A DNA stretch of 64,000 nt, taken from the NCBI GenBank assembly GCA_013146195.2, contig CM028377.1, positions 178,786,465 through 178,850,464 of the forward strand, written 5' to 3'. The notes below the pieces were generated by a model. The model saw nothing but the letters and a program-made list of their open reading frames with translations. It was not told the DNA's origin and made no database searches. Both the position numbers and the translations under genes were made by a program. This DNA comes from Codonopsis lanceolata. Its lineage: Eukaryota > Streptophyta > Magnoliopsida > Asterales > Campanulaceae. Below are positions 48,334 through 59,580 of the stretch, piece after piece. Positions within the stretch are counted from its first letter, which is position 1; the number at the start of each line of letters is the position of its first letter.

Positions 48334-49241
48334 ACGAGGCCGTGCATTTTGATTAGGGAAGAAGGCAATGTACAAAAGCCTGTTTACTATGTATCTAAAG
48401 CCCTTACTGATGTAGAGGGAAGATATTTTAATGCAGAGAAATTGGCTTACTCGCTTGTTGTTGCTGCTCGGAAACTACGAGCTTATTTTTCTGCTCATTC
48501 AATTGTTGTGTACACGGATTCGCCTTTGCGAAAGATTTTGCACAAGCCGGAGATACCTCAGTGGGTTACTTACTTGGTCAATTGAGTTAACCAGAGTTTG
48601 ACATCGATTATCAACCACGGCGAGCAATCAAGGCGCAAGCTATAGCCGACTTTGTAGCTAAGACAAGCTTTCAAGGAGTCTATCGAGGAAGAAGTAGAGA
48701 GTAAAAAGCATGACGGCAGTAATGCAAGTCCAAGCCGAGGCCGGAATATTGCTGGGAACTTCATGTTGACGGTTCGGCTAGTCGATTTGGGAGTGGTGCT
48801 GGTTTAGTGTTAGTCCCACCGGAGCAAGATGTAGAATTTGAGAAGGCATTGCGTTTCAAATTCCCAGCTTCAAACAACCAGGCTGAATACGAAGCTTTAA
48901 TTGCTGGTCTTGAGCTTGCACAAGACATTGGAGTGCGGGCAGTGGTGATATATTGTGATTCTCAGTTGGTGGTGAATCAAGTTAAGGGCGACTACGGAGT
49001 ACATCACCCGATCTTGGTTCGCTATTGTGCAATGGTAAGAGAAATTCTGAAAGACTTTGATTACTGGGAATTAGTAAGAATTGCTCGGGAGGATAACATG
49101 CGAGCAGATTACCTGTCGAAGATGGCTGAGGATGAAATTCAGTCTTTACATCCTGGAGTCATGATCGAGCATTTGGAAATTCCTGTCATTGAAAAGGAGG
49201 TGGTTATGGACATAGAGCCGGTGCAAATGTTGGATCGATGA
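48334..49241 (+). pseudogene. RNase H and Tat-type second RNase H of element D
   Basis: The first domain (48334-48585) includes PVYYVSKALTDVEGRYFNAE and YTDSPLRKILHKPE, with a frame break at 48585. The second domain (48745-49241) has the block HVDGSASRFGSGAGLVLV, NNQAEYEALIAGLELA, YCDSQLVVNQVKGDY and REDNMRADYLSKMA. The metal-binding acidic residues (D, E, D, D) are all present in it. Confidence 0.85.
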
Positions 49242-51782
49242 TCTTCGAGCTTACATTGAGCACGGGGTGTTGCCTGAAGACAAGAAGGAAGCTAGAACCA
49301 TCCAGAAACGGTCATGCCGTTATATCATCTTGGACAACATCTTGTATCGCAGATCTTATACCCGACCTTTGTTGAGGTGTGTTCGTCCAGAGATGACGGA
49401 AGGAATCTTGGGCGAAGTGCACGAAGGCAAGTGTGGAGGTCATCCTGGCCAACGATCACTAGCTGAGAAGGTATTAGCAGCAGGATTTTATTGGATAACC
49501 TTACGACGAGATGCTGAGATGTATGTTCGTCGTTGTGACAAGTGTCAACGTTACGCGGATGTTCCACGATTGCCATCAACCGAGCAGACTCCTGTTATTG
49601 CATCGTGGCCGTTTGATATGTGGGGATAGATTTGATTGGTCCTTTCCCGTTGCTCGGTCGAGTTCAAGTATGCGGTGGTCGCGGTGGATTATTTCACGAA
49701 ATGGGTGGAAGCAAAACCATTGGCAACCATAAGTGAAGTAAACGTCATCGACTTTGTACATGAGCACATATGGTGCCGGTTTGGGGTCCCGCGAGCAATT
49801 GTATCTGATCATGGGACCCAATTTTCGGAAAAGTTTACCAAGGCATGCGAGCAGATGAGGGTGAAACATTGGCAATCATCTGTGGCGTATCCACAGGGTA
49901 ATGGGCAGGCTGAAGCTACGAATAAGCAAATTTTGCATGTGTTGAAGAGGAATTTGGAAGAAAAAGCTGGAAGATGGGTAGACGAGTTACCTTCTGCCTT
50001 GTGGGCGGTTAGAACGACAGTAAGGGGTCCAACAGGAGAGACTGCTTTTTCTTTGGCTTATGGATCTGATGCTATGGCTCCAGTAGAGATGTATTTGCCC
50101 ACTCATAGGGTTTTAAATTACAATGGCGAGTATAATAATGCAGCTCGAGCAGCAGACTTAGATTTATTGGAGGAAAAGCGGCTGGAAGCCAAAATGAGAA
50201 TGGCCAATGATCGATGTATTTTATACGTCGATTTTATATGCTTCTGTGACTTGAATTAGGCTATTTCATGAGTCTTTTGAGTACTAATATATGTTTTTGG
50301 TGAGTTTTGTAAGTTTCAGGATTGTTCGTGAAAATACGCGAAACTCGGGGTTGTAAGTGCAAATTACAAAGAAAGAAAAATTGAAGAAAATTAAGTCGTC
50401 AATCGGACACCTTGCGGACGCAAGGTGCCTCACTGCGACCGCAAGGTAGGCGATCGGTCCCTGAAGCCGGCAATCGAAGAGCCAAGAAGCACACACACGG
50501 AGACCTTGCGGACGCAGTATCCGACACCGCAAGGTAGGCGTTGCGAAATTCGGGTTTTCACACAGTCATTCGATTCAATCACAACTCCCAAGTATATATA
50601 GAAGTCAGATGCCGAGCCTAAGCATAAGGAGGACGGCTGGAAGCTCTCTCTACATAGATTTTAGGTAGTTTTAGATTGTATAACATAATTAGGTTTTGTA
50701 ATTTCAAGTATTGAAGATCAAATCATGTCTTCCATCATCTTCATGTGCTGTTCATCGTCTATGATGAACTAAATCATCCCTAATCTAGGAGGTGGGAGGT
50801 AACTTGTATCGAATTTATGTTTTGATTCTCATATTTATGTCTATTCAATGCTTGTTGATTGTGTTGTTTATCAATCCCTTTATTATTTCGCTTTGAACAA
50901 ATGAATGTAATCGCAAATAATAAAGGCTTAGAGGTGCGGATACCTGCATGACCAAGTGCATATGTCGTACACTGGCTCACCAACACAATAAATTGGACCT
51001 ATCGAAGCACGAGAGTGATAAGTTAGGACCAGGTTCTTACATGATCTAGGTGACAGATAGATCATAAATCTAGGTGACAGACTAGATTAGACGGTTCTTA
51101 CGCTTAGGATATGGAATGGGTGAATTTTGCTTAGGATATGGAATGGGTGAATTTTTGGGAATTTTGGGAGGACCGAACCAATTGTTCAACAGACCATATC
51201 TATTTTTAGTGAACGAACCCAAGACATTGAATGACATTATTATGAATTGAACATAAAGGAGATATAAGTGAAACCCAGAATCCTAGATTTCCACTCACCA
51301 TAAGATCTTCATATCTGTTATTACTGTCTAATTAGTTAACATCTATAACTAGTAAATTAGAATAGAATTAAACATAAAAAAACCCCCCTTAGGTTAATAA
51401 TTTGCTATCTATAATCGCACTGTTCGTGATCACTTGTCTCTGTGGGTTCGACCCTTGCTTCCGAGTCTATTCTATAATAGTCTTGTACACTTGCAAGGAA
51501 ATAGATAAAATAAAACATCGATCAGCCAACTATAAGCAACGAGCAAATGCTCACCACGATAAAAGAGTTCGTGGTCGATCGTTTGCTGTGGGGGATTGGG
51601 TCCTCCGTAAGATTGAGGCAACGGGCCATCGACCTGGATGGGGAAAGTTGTCACCGAATTGGGAGGGTCCTTTTCAAGTTTCGAGAATCGTCAAAGAAGG
51701 CACCTACATGTTGCGAACAGAGGATGGAGATGAATTAAAGCATCCATGGCATGCGGATCATTTAAAGAAATACTATTGGTAA
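49242..51782 (+). pseudogene. Integrase of element D, split by a solo LTR
   Basis: HHCC zinc domain at 49267-49629 (EVHEGKCGGHPGQRSLAEKV, CDKCQRYADV). A stop follows at 49627, within the WG-D catalytic block. The core has AIVSDHGTQF and NGQAEATNKQ. The C-terminal part is interrupted at 50214 by a 1303-bp LTR and resumes at 51518: NYKQRANAHHDKRVRGRSFA, VGDWVLRK, KLSPNWEGPF and HPWHADHLKKYYW, stop at 51780-51782. The frame stays consistent across the insertion once the duplicated target is removed. Confidence 0.88.
50215..51517 (+). mobile_element. Solo LTR of the Athila A family inserted in D integrase
   Basis: A 1303-bp sequence TGTATTTTATACG...AAAACA homologous to A1's partial LTR (9239-9992). 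TCGA (within ATCGAT) occurs on both sides, consistent with a target duplication of 4-5 bp. No PBS, gag or second LTR is present, so it is what remains after LTR-LTR recombination. GC-rich inverted repeats (ACCTTGCGGACGCAAGGT at about 50408-50426, and a related one at 50502-50535) lie near the 5' end. Confidence 0.9.
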
Positions 51783-52327
51783 TCAATTTACAATATGTAA
51801 TTCTTTGATCTTTTTCTTTCATGATAAATAGCAATGATGAAACTCGGTTGTCTTTTCAACTGTGTCTGAAAAGTGGGTCTTCGAGTTGGCTTTATTGTTT
51901 TTCGATCATGACCTTTCCAACCTGGTTGAAGGGTTTGGGTTAAAACTTCTCAAGTCTTTGGTCGAGCATGAAGGGTTTCATGCTCGAGAAAAGTTGAGAA
52001 GAGGTTCCCAGGTTCTCGAATTAGTTCCTTTTCGCGAGCATAGAGGGCTTTATGCTCGTAAGAGAAAGGGTATTCGAGTGGGACTTAGCTAAATGGTGAT
52101 CACTTTCGAGCGAGTAAAAGCTTAGCTAAATGGTGATCGCTTTCGAGCGAGTAAAAGTTTAATTGTGGTGATCGCTCTTAAGCGAGTAAAGAAGTTTTGT
52201 TTGGCAAAAACCTACGTTACAGAGTCATTCAGAAATGAAGGGAAGTTAAAGTATTACAGAACAGGAATTAAAATTGTTTGTTACAAGGCACGAAGGCCAA
52301 ATCGGCACGCAGGCCACTATCAAGAAT
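51783..52327. repeat. Post-integrase region of D with hairpins and a short tandem repeat
   Basis: Two similar hairpins: CGAGCATGAAGGGTTTCATGCTCG region at 51963-51986 and its variant at 52035-52058. Three units of about 25-38 bp with the core GTGATCGCTTTCGAGCGAGT lie at about 52093-52190. No gene. Confidence 0.7.
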
Positions 52328-54939
52328 TTAGACAGCAGGGGCAGTGTTGCCCTCGGTTGAAGAGGGGGCAGCTTCTTTGGTGTTGTTGGTGGTGTCCAAA
52401 ATGGTAACTTCATCATCAGTTTGACCGTGAGCATTGTCAGCGCCGGTTGAAGGAGCTTGGGATCTCCAAATTTCTGTCATGAGGTCGGTGACTGAAGTAT
52501 CGGCGACAGGAGGGGGGATCCATGGTGACAAAGCATCGGCCGGCCAACCCTTCTAACTCATCTTCGTTAAAAGGCACTTGGGAGTGGCCGGCCCGGGCAG
52601 ATGAGCAAAAGAGGGGGTTAGCTCCCCATTCAGCAAGCTGCTCGGGGCTAATCTCCAGTCCACTACAGGCGAGCTGCCTCAAGATGTGGTTCATCCCCTG
52701 CACAAAAAATGGATAAGCTTCACCTTCTACGCTGTTGGCAAAGTCGTTTGATCTCTTGTAGTCTTCAATGATCTGCTGCTTTTGCTCGTCATTCGTCATA
52801 GAGCCGACCTCCGACACTAATTGCTCGAGCTTGGTGATAGTGGCGTTTGCCGCTTCCAAGTCATTCTGGCAAGCTCGCAGCTCCCGCCCGAACCCCGGCT
52901 ATGTTGTTGAGGCGCTTTCTTGACTTTTGGAAAGGCTTAATTGGGCCTCCAGTGCTGTTTTTTCGGCTTCGACCTTTGAGAGCTCGGTCACCTTGCTGGT
53001 GAGGGATTCCTCGCTATTTTTGAGGTCAGCTCGGATGCAGTTGATTTTTTCTTCTAGGCCGTTCTTCTCGGCAGCCAGGGTGTCCTTCTCGGCAATGAGG
53101 GTATTGTTCTTGTTGAGATTTGTGATTAGGCGCTCGTACATCAAGATAGATTTATTGGCGATCTGATGAAAAAATTGTAAGTTAGAAATGTGGAAAAAGG
53201 AAAAACAGTAAGCAATGGGCGAAATGTGTTACCTCAGTCATGCACAGGCCCATCTCTCCAATCAAGACCGAGCTTGCTTGGTCGGCATACTTCTTCTGGA
53301 TCCCGCTGTGGTGTAGACGTTTCATCAGACCGAGTCCAGTAGTGGCCGGGAAACCACCTCGCTTGTGTACAGCGATGTTGTCGAGGTCAGGAACGTTGGC
53401 AAGTTCCCTGATGAGGGCGGCAGCCTTTGGTTGGTCGTCGGGCATGACGAAATCTTCCTGTTGCCAAATAGGAAGTTGGGGAGTGCTTTCTTCGACCACA
53501 GCTTTATCAGCCCGGCGCCTGTTCCTCCTTGGGCTCTCAGTTTGCTCAACGTTGATGATAGGGGGAGATACGTTTATTGGTTCTCGCACTAGGGGGGCTG
53601 GGATGAAGGTTGCTGCAGATTGTTCGGGTTGTTGGCGCTTGGTTCCACGGCTGGAAGTCGCAGCTGGGACAGTGGGAAGAGTAATAGATGGCTGAGAGGA
53701 CAGGTGTTTAGCTCGTTTGCTCGAGCTCTTCTTAGCGGCTTGCATAAATTTGGAGACGTCTGTCAGCTGCCTCATATCTGCACAAGGTCAAGAAAATGTT
53801 AGCATTGAGAAAAGTACAAACATGTTGAATTATCAAGGAAAAAAGTTGACGAAGTAAATGGTTAAGAAGTAACCAGAAAGTGAAAAGTCAGGTCGGCAAA
53901 GGGTTCCAGTGCGAGCACAATCCTCGCACTCACTTGGGAATCTATTTCCATGGCAAGAGCCCCAGTATGGGTGAGGGGTTTCTTGGTCGATTGTAACCCG
54001 GGGTTCAACTCCTTCAACGGGGAGGTAGGATATTCCAGCAGATCGCAAAAGGCCGAGGTCAGAAGTAAGAACTCGCCAGTCCAGTACAAAATCTTGCCCG
54101 GTTTGCCCTTCTCTTGCTCCTAATAGCTTCCTAAATGCCTTGACTATTCTGGGTTCCCCAGCTCGGTAGGCGTGTTTGTCATTTTCGGGAAGACCGTAAT
54201 CGCTGATGTAAGGTGCGAATGGCCAGCCAATGCTCGATTCGATAAGCAAGGCTTTCCCGTCCCGACCTTGTTGGGGCTGTCAGTAAGAAGCTTGAAGAAA
54301 CCATGGTTGGATCGGCTGTTGATGCGGCCAGTTTTTTTGTCAAGGGAAAGGAGGAAAAACTTTCGGAACAGAGTCATATCGGGTTCGAACCCGAGTGACC
54401 GGCAAGCTACGGTAAAGGAAACCAAAACCTAACGGTGGTTAAGGTTAAGTCACAAGGAAGGGTGTTAGAGGCATTCATCAGCTCGACAATGAATGGGTCA
54501 AGGGGAAGTCGAAGTCCAACTTGGAAAAAGTCGAAGTAGAATACCATCTTGTCTCCCTGGAAGTTATGACCTTCTTTTTCTATATCTAAATCAAAAGCGC
54601 GAACACGATACGCTTTGGGATCTATTCGAGTAGAAGTGTACTAACCTCGTCCTCGGAGTTTAAATCTTCCCACCTGATTGTGGAAGAAGAGTAAGGGGAG
54701 GCAGGAACGAACGGGGTTTGGCTTGGTCCGGGTAATTGTTCATTTGGGCGAGGAAGACCACTCGCTTGTTCGTTGTTGACTTGTTGCTCGCTAATTTGTC
54801 TGGGTTTTCGCCGGCGAGTGATCAACGGAATCACGTCTTGCTCGCTCTTCTCCGAGGATGAGGGCGAAGACGGGCATCTCTCTGAGCTCGTGGTCGTAGC
54901 TCCCGCCTTCAATTTCGAAACGGTTCCTTCGCTAGACAT
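52328..54939 (-). pseudogene. Antisense gene remnant in element D (Transposase_28 / 'putative gypsy type transposon' type)
   Basis: The minus strand, opposite to gag-pol, encodes in order: a Ser/Lys-rich start (MSSEGTVSKLKAGATTTSSE, 54939), RWEDLNSEDEVSTLL, a block at 54600-54430 with VGLRLPLDPFIVELMNASNT and LTTVRFWF, then TVACRSLGFEPDMTLFRKFF (54415 on), a region with FVLDWRVLTSDLG, a basic/Ser-rich part (53775-53182), a coiled coil (53144-52899, ALEAQLSLSKS), and a C-terminal part ending at 52328. The 'PLDPF..ELM..F' block is the kind found in the plant family annotated as putative gypsy-type transposon proteins. Frameshifts (about 54425, 54250, 52530) and possible introns break it. Its function is unknown. 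Confidence 0.65.
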
Positions 54940-55695
54940 CCTACAGAAAAGGAATCGAGAATTGCGTGTTAGTTATTGATCGGGTGAAAGTAAGAAGAAG
55001 TTGACTATGGCACACGGGTTGTAAGATCAGTAAACGGGGTACCGACCATGGTTTTCTCGATTCCTTGGGTTTGGGTTACTAATTCGTAAAAGGCGAAGGC
55101 AATTGAGTTTTGGGCAAACAGTTCATAGAAAATCGGAAAGGGGGTTTACACAGTGTAAACCCTAGTTCGTAAATTAAGAAAAGTGTAATGCAAAGGGATG
55201 ATGAAGAGGGGCAAATAATACCCGGAAAGCTTGATGAAAATCTTGATTCTCGTTTCTTGAAATGCGGCAAGGATGCAATCCGGGAAGCGATTCTTGATGA
55301 AGATCTGCAGAAAGTTCCGCCTGTTTCGTCTGTTTGCTTGAAGGCTGTTCTGAATTGCAATGAGGCGTAAAGTGGTAAAAGAGTTGAATCCTACCTTTTA
55401 TATTCCACGAAGCCGCCGGTTGGGGATCAAATCATTGGGCCCGAAGCACGAGACGCGGTGAACGAGGCCGCATTTAATGGGCATAGGGAGTTGAACCTGC
55501 TTTTAGAACTGGCGGCTGACGGCTGACAGCTGACGCTTCGTACTCTTGAGAAACGCTTGTTCAAGACGTTTCATGAATTGCCGTGCATGTAACTTTTTGG
55601 TTTTAGAATTTTGGAGGGAAGTGCTTCGAAATTTTTTGGGTCCTCCTCGTCATGAGCATGAATACTCGGTAAGACAAGGAGTTGGGGGCTATTGC
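54940..55695. other. Spacer between the antisense gene and the LTR of D
   Basis: Leader of the antisense gene on the minus strand. A PPT-like AAGGAGTTGGGGGCTAT lies at 55676-55692 on the plus strand just before the inferred LTR. A 60-codon plus-strand frame (55188-55367) has no recognised similarity. Confidence 0.4.
55394..55402 (-). promoter_or_regulatory. Candidate TATA box for the antisense gene of D
   Basis: The minus strand reads TATAAAAGG in GGAATATAAAAGGTAGGATTC, about 455 bases upstream of the antisense ATG at 54939. Position and sequence fit a promoter, but this is from sequence alone. Confidence 0.4.
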
Positions 55696-56389
55696 CTCGC
55701 CCAATCGTGCCCAAGCCAGGAGCCACATGTCATGCGTGTGTATCTTCCGAGCAAGCGAGCAAAGATGTTACACGAGTAACCGGGTAAAATCTGCTTTTGG
55801 TCGGGCTTCTACATACTTGCGAGATGGGGGCTAAGCTACGCGAACATTGATGAGCGAGCATCATTGCTCGATTACACCAGTAAGAGTTACAAATAGTTGA
55901 GGACACTCATGTCCGGGAAAAATTAAGATAACAGTTGAGGGTGGTTACACCCGAGCAATAATCCTGACCATAAGCCATGACTGTTTGCATGGGAGTTAAT
56001 GCTCGTCATGAGTAGTTAATGCCAATCATGGGTAGTTAATGCCAATCATGGGCAGTTAATGCTAATCATGGGCGGTTAATGCTAATCATGGGCAGTTATT
56101 CATGATTATGGGCAGTTATGCCTCCGGCACATATAAAAGCTTGGAAAAATTTGGAGAGAGGTATGCGCAATTTGATTCTCTAGCCAAAACTCTGTCAAAT
56201 TATTTACTTAACGGCTTACCTGTGTACTAATTCACACGCCGGAGGGCCTTTGCAGGGAGTGCCCCTGCCCAGTTCACGTTTATTCTTCTTCATTTCAGAG
56301 TTGGGCTCAGAGGATCTACAAACACGTTGAAAGCCAGGTGTTTGAATTGGGCTGATTTAGTGGGTCCAGATTATCTTGGACGCATCATA
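55696..56389 (+). repeat. Probable LTR of element D
   Basis: It contains a 20-bp tandem array (55994-56122), a TATA box (ATATAAAAGC, 56131-56140) and CA at its inferred end near 56389. The PPT-like tract precedes it. A second PPT-like GAGATGGGGGCT at 55820 makes the exact start uncertain. The bases after the end (TTGGACGC...TTGGGAGGAT) loosely resemble a TTGGCGCC-type PBS, which would suggest a following element start rather than flanking DNA. Confidence 0.5.
55994..56122 (+). repeat. 20-bp x 6 tandem array upstream of the LTR TATA box
   Basis: Units AGTTAATGCYAATCATGGGC start at 55994, 56014, 56034, 56054, 56074 and 56094, with a partial seventh at 56114-56122. The two outer units are more diverged. 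The TATA box starts 9 bases after the array. Arrays in this position act as enhancers in several plant LTR promoters; that role is inferred here. Confidence 0.85.
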
Positions 56390-56503
56390 TTGGGAGGATC
56401 TTCGGTTGCAAATTAAGAACTCAAAACTCAAAGAAGTGGAGGTAAATAAGGGTAAAAAAATTCTTCTCAACCTTTTCCAATAGGTGATGAGAGAGAAAAC
56501 AAT

Positions 56504-57046
56504 ATGGTAGTTAGGAGGATGTTAGAAGCGAGAGTTCCAACTGTTGAAGAGATTGAAAAGGAGAAAATTTTCTTTACTAAGTGCAAAGTGCAAGAGCGAG
56601 TTTGTGGGGTGATCATTGATGGAAGTAGTTGTACTAATGTTGCTAGTGTGACCATGGTTGAGAAATTAGGGTTACCTACAACCAAACATCTTAAACCCTA
56701 CAAGTTTCAATGCTTGAATGGAGGAGGTATGTTGAGGGTGAACAAGCAGGTGCTTGTGAAGTTCAAAATTAGAAGATATGAAGATGAGGTGATGTGTGAT
56801 GTGGTGCCAATACGACAAACTCATTTATTGCTAGGGCGACCTTGGCAAGTTGAGAGGAGTGTTAATTATGATGGCAACACAAAAAAAAAACATTCATTTG
56901 TACACAATCAAATAACCATTAAGCTTGTACCATTGACTCCAACACAAGCTTATGAGAACTTTATGATGTTAAGTTCAATAGCCAGTGAAGAGAGAAAGAC
57001 TAGTGAGGAAAAGAATATAGAAAAGCCTTTTAAAAAAATAGTTTGA
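56504..57046 (+). CDS. Retroviral-type aspartic protease of element E
   Basis: 180 codons. The active-site loop is CGVIIDGSSCTNVASVTMVE with Asp39. The second conserved block is VVPIRQTHLLLGRPWQVERS, then KHSFVHNQITIKLVPLTPTQ. DGSS/DGGS at the active site is usual for a group of plant chromovirus-like elements. The frame ends at a TGA after an A-run (57033-57039). The downstream Glu/Lys-rich linker continues in another frame, so a one-base slip in the A-run probably ended an originally longer ORF. Upstream gag is not recognisable, so the ATG at 56504 is nominal. Confidence 0.75.
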   Translation: MVVRRMLEARVPTVEEIEKEKIFFTKCKVQERVCGVIIDGSSCTNVASVTMVEKLGLPTTKHLKPYKFQCLNGGGMLRVNKQVLVKFKIRRYEDEVMCDVVPIRQTHLLLGRPWQVERSVNYDGNTKKKHSFVHNQITIKLVPLTPTQAYENFMMLSSIASEERKTSEEKNIEKPFKKIV

Positions 57047-59534
57047 GAGAAAATAAAGAGTGTTTGGCTAGAGAGCAAAGTGAGGAGAGTGAGATAGCCA
57101 AGAAAAAGGAGAGCTCAAGAGAAAATAATGAGAGTTTGGCTAGAGATAAAAGTGAGTTTTGTGAGATAGCCAAGAAAAATGAGAGATTGAGTGAAAACAA
57201 GAGTGAGAGGCCGGTTTTAGAGACTAGTGAAAGATGTGAGATAACCGGGCAAAAGGAAAGGAAAATTAGTGTGTGCTCTCAAAAGAAAGAGTGTGAGAGA
57301 GAGAAAGAGAAAGAAAGTGAGACAAATTTTGATACTTATCAAGTTAATGTTGTATTGCCAAAATCTATTGTTTCTTTTTCACAAACTTTTCAAGAGGCAC
57401 CACCAAAAGAAATTGTGAGATTCAAGATGGAATACCAACAAGGTAAGGAGATTGTTGTAGAACCTACATTTTCTCAAAGGTATGATCTTAATCTTTCTTG
57501 GAAAAATAAGTTGTGTGGTGAATTGTTACATGTTGAGCACCATGACATTGAGAATACGCTCAATAGAGTTGTTATTGAGTTTGGAAAATTGAGTGGTCTT
57601 GTGGACACTTGTGTCATGAGTGAAATTGTTAAGCCACCTAAATTATTGCATATTAAACACCATAACTTGGGTGAGAAATTCAGAATTTTTAGAAGTGTTG
57701 CTTTGAAAAATTTGATTAGTCTTATGAGTGACTTGTTCATAAGAGAGATTGTTAAACCATATGACATGTGTGAAAAGTTTCAATTGCAAAATTTTGATAG
57801 TCACCATGGTCTAAGTGATTGGATGAAATATGGTGAATACATTGGTGATGACTTAAATTTGGCATTGCATAAACCTAATCATTCGTATGTGGATCCATTC
57901 ATGGATGTTATATTGGTTGTTAATATGGTAGGATTGAATTGTGCATTGCAAGTTGGAAAGAAAATTCTGAATTTTGCATTGGGGATTTATATGTTTCACC
58001 AAGATGTGAGTTCTAAACTTGTGATTATGCATGATGATTCTATGATGAATTATTCTATGACATGTCATAAGATTGTTGAAGTTTCCCATGATGCATTGAT
58101 GTTTCATAAAATTTATGGATTGCATGATATATATATAAAGCTTTATCTTCTTTGTTATATCCAATTCTTCATAAGCATGTTAAACCTTGGAAATGTGATG
58201 AAATTCATATTGCTGATGATTATAAACATGTTTTAACACGTGATCTGATTTTTGAGCATAAAGGATGTTTATCCTTGAGATTACACTCTGGTTGTAATTT
58301 CTTATCGTTGCATGATTCATTATTGATAAATATGGATATGCAAAAGAAGAAAGTTGTTAGGTTGATCTTTAAACTTGATGAAATCAATTGTTTGTTTCAA
58401 ATCGAGGAATTAAGTAAGTTGAGCAGTGAAAGATTTAATTATGGTAGGATCTTGTCATATATAATCATTTTATTGATTTGCATGATTAATAGTATATGCT
58501 TTGGATTGCATAAAGTTTTGATGTTGAGCATGGTTGTGCTAAAAAAAGGATTTACTACGTTAATGTTTAAATCAGGTGATTGTGGTTCTTGATGAGTGAA
58601 ATTGAGTTGTGATAACTTGATGAGTGAAATTATAAACCTTGATGGATTTACTTGTCATGACGGATTTGGATACATGAGTTGGTATGCCATAATGCATATT
58701 ATCTTATTATACTTATTGATATCTTTCATTGACATTCCTTATGATGATCTCGTTGTGTTTAATGTTGCATATGTGCTGTTGTCATTCATGGAAAGTCACC
58801 GAGTAATGCAAGTGAGATATGTTAGATTACTATTTGAACCCGGTGATAGGGTTTGGATGTGTTTAATGGTGGGATACGTTCTTACACCAAGAGATGTTTG
58901 TGCTAAATTGTTACATAACCAATTGTGTGCTAATAATGTTGTTCATGTGGTAGTGCATAGTTTTGTTGTGTTTCTTCTATAGTTAAAGGAGGAAATCTTG
59001 ATGGAGTGCCAAAGTGTACCGATGGAAAGTCAAGCGAGAATAGTCTTTAATCCCGATGATTGGAGATACATGAACTTGCATGGAATGGATTGCAAACATG
59101 GAGAGTTTGAGCAAATCGACGACATGAAATCATATGGTAAGCATAATTTTAGAGACTATATCTTGGTTACTAAATCGTGTCTATGTGATGTAGGTTTTGA
59201 TTTGAGGACAAATCCTTTTCAAGAGAGAGGGAATGATATGATTCTGACCACCAACCAAGAACCAAGATTGTCACAAGCAAGGGAGAGGCATTGGAAGCAT
59301 GTAGATCAAGGTTCGAGGGTTCATATGAGCATGGATCGAGGTTCAAGGGTTCTAAAATGCATAGAGTATGATTGGAAGATTCAAGAGTTCTATACAAACT
59401 TAATTCGTGGATTTATTGGAGATTCAGGCTATTACAATGGCTACTCTACAAATTCAAACATGTGTTGTGAAGCCTTAGATTTCATGGATGATGACTTGAA
59501 GACTCGAGAAATGTTCGTTAATGTCATACAATGA
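57043..59534 (+). pseudogene. Unusual coding-like region of element E in place of RT-RNase H-integrase
   Basis: Four successive plus-strand frames (57043-58236, 58152-58592, 58596-58982, 58998-59534) are open over 2.5 kb of AT-rich DNA, which suggests a once-continuous protein of about 830 residues. It begins with an E/K/S-rich linker (REN..ECLAREQSEESEIAKK). It then has repeated themes such as SEIVKPPKLLHIKHHN / REIVKPYDMCEKF. It shows four spaced copies of an F-x-(P/S/L)-(G/D)-(D/E) motif: RLIFKLDE (~58360), TLMFKSGD (~58560), RLLFEPGDRVWM (~58825), RIVFNPDDWRYM (~59040). The last two resemble the 'F-x-PGD-x-VW' block of gypsy integrase C-termini. No RT (YxDD) or integrase (D,D35E) core is found. 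Confidence 0.5.
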
Positions 59535-59580
59535 CTTTGGAAGCTTTTAATGCCTAAAGGAAGACTTTAGGGGGCCAAAA

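Larger units (their letters stand above)
46707..56389 (+). mobile_element. Element D: Tat-like Ty3/gypsy retrotransposon, 5' end lost in the gap
   Basis: Plus-strand RT, RNase H, second RNase H and integrase are followed by a long 3' region with an antisense gene and an LTR. The Tat features are the extra RNase H, absence of a chromodomain and the HRLNVDPLTRPI pre-RT block. It is a different family from C: RT and LTR are not closely similar. 46707-47200 is expected to be gag/protease but nothing is recognised there. The right border is approximate. Confidence 0.75.

Noticed and set aside
55994..56122. Regular short repeats as a CRISPR-like array
   Set aside because: Units are directly abutting without unique spacers, and the setting is a plant LTR promoter.
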